Shown here: piece after piece, positions 60,654-64,000 of the stretch | Numbering within the stretch: the first letter of the stretch is position 1 | Layout of the letters: each line of letters opens with the position of its first letter | Assembly: GCA_900551295.1 (NCBI GenBank) | Contig: URVJ01000003.1 | Span: 77,441-141,440, forward strand | Direction: 5' to 3' | DNA length: 64,000 nt | Origin: an uncultured Eubacteriales bacterium | GTDB lineage: Bacteria; Bacillota; Clostridia; Oscillospirales; CAG-382 | The notes under the pieces: generated by a model | What the model saw: only the letters and a program-made list of their open reading frames with translations | Told to the model about the DNA's origin: nothing | Database searches by the model: none | Made by a program: the position numbers and the translations under genes

Positions 60654-61754
60654 CTATTTCATGGATTCGCTCTGATTGAGTATGAGCGTACTGTAAAGAA
60701 AGAGGACGTCCGCGTTTTCAAAATCCACGAATCTGTCAAGCAGTGTGCTCGAAATATATCTTGTATCGACAAGAACAGTGCTTCCGTAATTGCCTATGAT
60801 AAGCGGAGTCATGCTGCTGCCGAAAGAATCTCTGAACACGACGAGCTTTTTATCGGGATCTCCCGACGGATTTTCTATATTTATCACCGCCGCAGCGCCC
60901 GACAAAAATATCTCATACGGATCGTTTGAAGAAAGCTTTTCCTCATCGATACAGCCCGTATACGTCTTTGAATTTTCGACATTTGTGACCTTGACGTTAT
61001 CAATGACGTCATTTGAAACGTAATTTATGCGTTCCGCGTCAAGCGGAAGTGCCGACTGACCGTAATACACGCCGTAAAACGGCACGCCTGCGTCTTTGAC
61101 GGTATAATTTTTCAGCGCCTCGTTTCCGAGTGCCTCCGATATTTTATCCGCAGCGCCGATTATATATTCCTGCCTCCAGTGAGTGTCGGTCTTATAGTAA
61201 TCGGTTATGTCAAGTTCGGGGAAAATGTCGATATATTCGGCAAAGTCAAGTTTGTCCTTCATAATATCCGTCATCTCACCGTAATCCATTGACGGATAGC
61301 CGTTCTTTCCGGCAAGAAAATAGTTCTTGTCAGGTACAACGCAAAGATATACTTTATTCGCTTTACCTTTAAGATAATCCTCATATATTTTTGTAAGCTT
61401 ATCGGCAGACTTATTCACCGACGCTTTGTTCAGCGGATATTCAAGCTTTGAGGCATATCCGTCCGAAATATATATCCCGTTATTATCGCTCTTGCGGAAC
61501 ACATAAAAGGTACTGAGAGCTTTGAGCGTTCTCAGATTATCGCGCGCCGGGAACTGATCGAGAGCAAAGCTTTCAAAGTCCGTCATATATTTGCCGTCAA
61601 GCAGATTTTCAGCCGAAAGCTCAGGTATTTTTGCAAGCTTGCGGCGTTCCGAAACAGACACATCGTTCTGCGGCTTGAATACGCACACAAGCGAAACGCA
61701 CAGCCACAGCGCAAGAATTACGCAGGCTGATATTTTACGCACTTTATTTTCCAT
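60654..61754 (-). CDS. DHHW/AlgJ-like cell-surface polysaccharide acetylation protein
   Basis: 366 residues. One N-terminal membrane helix (about 9-27) anchors an extracytoplasmic SGNH-hydrolase-like domain with TDTHWRQEY (the DHHW signature with Asp and His) and VVFRDSFGSSMTPL (the serine loop, with Ser as candidate nucleophile). Such AlgJ/AlgX-type proteins transfer acetyl groups to secreted polysaccharides, fed by an MBOAT partner, here the gene just upstream. The ATG at 61754 is preceded by GAGGAGTG. The stop is next to the convergent GNAT terminator. Confidence 0.88.
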   Translation of the reverse strand: MENKVRKISACVILALWLCVSLVCVFKPQNDVSVSERRKLAKIPELSAENLLDGKYMTDFESFALDQFPARDNLRTLKALSTFYVFRKSDNNGIYISDGYASKLEYPLNKASVNKSADKLTKIYEDYLKGKANKVYLCVVPDKNYFLAGKNGYPSMDYGEMTDIMKDKLDFAEYIDIFPELDITDYYKTDTHWRQEYIIGAADKISEALGNEALKNYTVKDAGVPFYGVYYGQSALPLDAERINYVSNDVIDNVKVTNVENSKTYTGCIDEEKLSSNDPYEIFLSGAAAVINIENPSGDPDKKLVVFRDSFGSSMTPLIIGNYGSTVLVDTRYISSTLLDRFVDFENADVLFLYSTLILNQSESMK

Positions 61755-61773
61755 AGCTGTCTTCACTCCTCTC

Positions 61774-63174
61774 TCAGAATCTGAAATACAAAAACGGATT
61801 GAACGAACCGTCAACAAGATATGCCGTACTCAGAACAATTCCCGAAATTACGGCGATCGGCTCTGCAAATATCAGAATTTTATTCATAACGGCATTTTTC
61901 CTTGCGGATTTCAGCGCTGACATTAATACAGGCGTGCTGAGTACCGTTCCGAAAATAATGACAAGCGCAAAGCTCTTTAAATTGTACAGCGTATCCGCGT
62001 TCACCGCAGGAAGTCCTCCGAAACCGAGCATACAGCGTATATCGCCGAGCGCCATGCCCATGCTGTCGGCATTGAAGATGACAAATCCCATAATTACCGC
62101 AAAAAGCGCGTATATGTGAGATACAAACCGCGGCATCTTTTTAAGAAAGTCCGACAGAAACAGCTTTTCCATCACCAAAAGCACCGCATACAGCACACCC
62201 CATATTACAAAGTTCCATGCCGCACCGTGCCACAGTCCCGTAAGCGCCCAGACGGCGGCTATGTTGAATATCCACCGCGCAAACCTCACTCTGTTTCCGC
62301 CGAGAGGAATATACACGTAGTCGCGGAACCACGTTCCGAGCGTCATATGCCAGCGTCTCCAGAATTCCGTAACGCTTCCGGAAATATACGGGTAGTTGAA
62401 ATTTTCGGGAAATTCAAAGCCCATTATCTTTCCGAGTCCTATCGCCATATCGCTGTAACCCGAAAAATCAAAGTATATAAACAGCGTAAAGCATACCGCG
62501 TACATCCAGTAAAACAACACGCTTTTTTCCTCCGACGCTCTGAACACGTCGCAAAGCTCGGCAAGCTGATTTGCAAGCAGCACCTTTTTTGAAAGTCCGA
62601 CCGAAAAACGTCTTATTCCGCAATACACCTTTTCAAGGCTGTGAGTTCTGTTCTGAAGTTCGCGCTCAACGTCTGTATAACGCACGATAGGCCCTGCGAT
62701 AAGCTGCGGAAACATACTGACATATGCCGCAAAGTTTATTATGTTTTTCTGTGCGGGCGTTCCGCGGTACACATCAACAACATAGCTTAATATCTGAAAC
62801 GTATAAAAGCTTATGCCTATCGGCAGCGCAACGGACAGGACAGGCACGGAAATTCCCGTAAGAGAGCCGAAAGAGCTTACGAAAAAGTCGGCGTATTTAA
62901 AATATGCCAGAAATCCCACAAGCACCGCGCCCGACAAGAACATTGCAATCTTTTTCAGACTCATACTCTTTGCGCGCTGTATCAAAAGTCCGCCGATATA
63001 TCCGACGAGTATTGACGCCGCCATTAAAATCAGATATCTGGGTTCGCCGCAGCCGTAAAAAACAAAGCTGAATAACAGCAGAACCGCATTTTTGAATTTT
63101 TTCGGCACGGCAAAATAGCATACAAACACCGACGGCAGAAAATAGTACAGGAAAGGTATGCTTGAAAACAGCAT
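61774..63174 (-). CDS. MBOAT family O-acyltransferase (AlgI-like)
   Basis: 466 residues with about ten or more membrane helices. The MBOAT/AlgI markers are FWRRWHMTLGTWFRDYVYIPLGG (with Arg and His), GLWHGAAWNFVIWG with the likely catalytic His, and an N-terminal FLYYFLPSVFVCYF. It moves acetyl groups across the membrane for use by the DHHW protein whose start is 20 bases after its stop. Together they would O-acetylate a wall or exported polysaccharide. GGAGG stands before the ATG. Its position after the DUF4358 gene is a frequent Clostridia arrangement. Confidence 0.93.
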   Translation of the reverse strand: MLFSSIPFLYYFLPSVFVCYFAVPKKFKNAVLLLFSFVFYGCGEPRYLILMAASILVGYIGGLLIQRAKSMSLKKIAMFLSGAVLVGFLAYFKYADFFVSSFGSLTGISVPVLSVALPIGISFYTFQILSYVVDVYRGTPAQKNIINFAAYVSMFPQLIAGPIVRYTDVERELQNRTHSLEKVYCGIRRFSVGLSKKVLLANQLAELCDVFRASEEKSVLFYWMYAVCFTLFIYFDFSGYSDMAIGLGKIMGFEFPENFNYPYISGSVTEFWRRWHMTLGTWFRDYVYIPLGGNRVRFARWIFNIAAVWALTGLWHGAAWNFVIWGVLYAVLLVMEKLFLSDFLKKMPRFVSHIYALFAVIMGFVIFNADSMGMALGDIRCMLGFGGLPAVNADTLYNLKSFALVIIFGTVLSTPVLMSALKSARKNAVMNKILIFAEPIAVISGIVLSTAYLVDGSFNPFLYFRF

Positions 63175-63216
63175 TAGTATACCTCCGTCATTTTGGGTTT
63201 AAATTCTTATTTTCAT

Positions 63217-63242
63217 GCAAAACGGGACTCTTTAAAGTCCCG
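63217..63242 (-). terminator. Terminator of the DUF4358 gene
   Basis: Minus-strand CGGGACT pairs with AGTCCCG (63223-63242 on +), then TTTTGC. The short T run makes it moderate. MBOAT then needs its own promoter or partial read-through. Confidence 0.6.
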
Positions 63243-63295
63243 CCGCACAATGTATTTCTATATCACAGCATTTATTTTAAGCGCGATTGTTCTTA

Positions 63296-64000
63296 TTATG
63301 CAAGCGCTTCAAAAGCCGCGGTTATATCGGACGATTTTACGTCGTCGTTATACTCCGAGCCTACCATGAACAGCAGCACAACGTCGCCCGAATATGTTAC
63401 CGCAAGGTCGTCAGCCTCAACGCATACCCATTTTCGCTGATTGATTCCGCTTTTCATCTGAGAGGCAATATCCGATGCGTCCGACGCGTTCTTTACCTTT
63501 ACGAGTACAAGAGAATACGGAATTGAGCCTATCATAGGTTCGGAAACGCATACTTCGGAAATTTTACTGCTGTCGGTAAGTCCCGTATTGTATTTGAGCG
63601 CATTTTCATCGGAAATGTCAATATAATCGCTGACAAGCGAAAGATCAAGCGGAACTTTTTCATATATCTTTGTAATGATCTCGTCGAGCTTCATGGACGA
63701 AAGCTTATTTTCATCAGTCTTTGTGTTTTCATCTGGCTTTGTTTCGGGTTTGCTTTCGGCAGGCTTTGACTCTGCAGGTTTCTGAACGGGAGTTTCAGCC
63801 GGCTTTTCGGCAGGCTTGCTTTGTGACGGTTTGCTCTCCGCAGGTTTTGTTTCGGCAGGCTTTGACTCTGCAGGTTTCTGAACGGGAGTTTCAGCCGGCT
63901 TTTCGGCAGGCTTGCTTTGTGACGGTTTGCTCTCCGCAGGTTTTGTTTCGGCAGGCTTTGACTCTGCAGGTTTCTGAACGGGAGTTTCAGCCGGCTTTTC
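63296..64000 (-). CDS. DUF4358 protein with proline/lysine/glutamate-rich tandem repeat (5' end beyond window)
   Basis: The frame stays open from the stop at 63296 to the end of the window; the internal ATG at 63694 is only the first Met of the C-terminal domain. The last ~132 residues match DUF4358 (KLDEIITKIYEKVPLDLSL, IDISDENALKYNTGL, VLVKVKNASDASDIASQM). The N-terminal ~100 visible residues are a repetitive Pro/Ala/Glu/Lys/Ser linker (PAEKPAETPVQKPAESK type) made of 32-residue units. The upstream end, presumably with a signal peptide or lipoprotein motif, is outside the window. It is probably an extracytoplasmic protein with a wall-spanning linker. The function of DUF4358 is unknown. Confidence 0.85.
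   Translation of the reverse strand, partial: EKPAETPVQKPAESKPAETKPAESKPSQSKPAEKPAETPVQKPAESKPAETKPAESKPSQSKPAEKPAETPVQKPAESKPAESKPETKPDENTKTDENKLSSMKLDEIITKIYEKVPLDLSLVSDYIDISDENALKYNTGLTDSSKISEVCVSEPMIGSIPYSLVLVKVKNASDASDIASQMKSGINQRKWVCVEADDLAVTYSGDVVLLFMVGSEYNDDVKSSDITAAFEALA
63762..64000 (+). repeat. 96-bp in-frame tandem repeat in the DUF4358 gene
   Basis: The unit recurs at 63762, 63858 and 63954 (each 96 bases, 32 codons), so at least two and a half copies are visible, nearly identical to each other, and the array continues past the window. The identity suggests recent slippage or recombination. Confidence 0.9.

Noticed and set aside
63720..64000. CRISPR-like array at the right edge
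   Set aside because: Repeats are in frame, 96 bases without unique spacers, and encode a continuous protein linker.

Overview
This 64 kb window looks like chromosomal DNA of a Gram-positive anaerobe of the class Clostridia, probably a gut Oscillospirales/Ruminococcaceae-type organism. Evidence: LL-diaminopimelate aminotransferase (DapL), an IspH-ribosomal S1 fusion next to cmk and plsC, a CD1247-type acidic protein beside efp, PdaA-type deacetylase, strong AGGAGG ribosome binding sites, and near-consensus TTGACA-17-TATAAT promoters. The genus cannot be fixed from the sequence. No plasmid, phage, transposase or CRISPR array is seen.

Layout. 1-5.2 kb: the 3' end of mnmA, a tRNA-Ser(GGA), then a minus-strand block with a UDP-GlcNAc 2-epimerase, a damaged AraC-regulator/glycosidase chimera and two polysaccharide deacetylases (one PdaA-like). 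5.2-22.2 kb: a plus-strand amino-acid and nucleotide block, argG-argH-argC-argJ-argB-argD-argF, then purA, carA, a carB-dapF gene fusion and dapL. It makes arginine by the acetyl-cycling route, carbamoyl phosphate for ArgF and pyrimidines, and two steps of the meso-DAP/lysine pathway. 22.2-28.8 kb: envelope proteins, a MATE exporter, an EEP-family phosphodiesterase, a PstS-like lipoprotein and a WG-repeat-like lipoprotein. 29-35.4 kb: a branched-chain amino-acid ABC importer (livJHMGF) and asnS.

35.4-49.2 kb: a wrecked GGDEF gene, a heterodimeric ABC exporter with a divergent LysR gene, a YoaP-type acetyltransferase, a TfoX-like protein, a DMT transporter, nagB, clpB behind a ribbon-helix-helix gene, and a second MATE exporter. 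49.4-58.7 kb: CD1247-like gene, efp, pepP, a TIM-barrel gene, ispH-rpsA, plsC, cmk, an HI0933-type flavoprotein and an RpiR regulator. 58.8-64 kb: lrgAB divergent from rpiR, a GNAT gene, a DHHW/MBOAT polysaccharide O-acetylation pair, and the end of a DUF4358 protein with a 96-bp in-frame tandem repeat running off the window.

Most unusual points: the in-frame CarB-DapF fusion; a family of structured intergenic repeats (13.6, 47.4 and 56.0 kb, with a second unit at 47.7 and 56.4 kb) that sits against gene 3' ends and splits a conserved cluster; two deletion-generated relics (AraC/glycosidase and GGDEF/GGDEF); and the tandem-repeat DUF4358 protein. I see no clear multi-gene system of unknown type.
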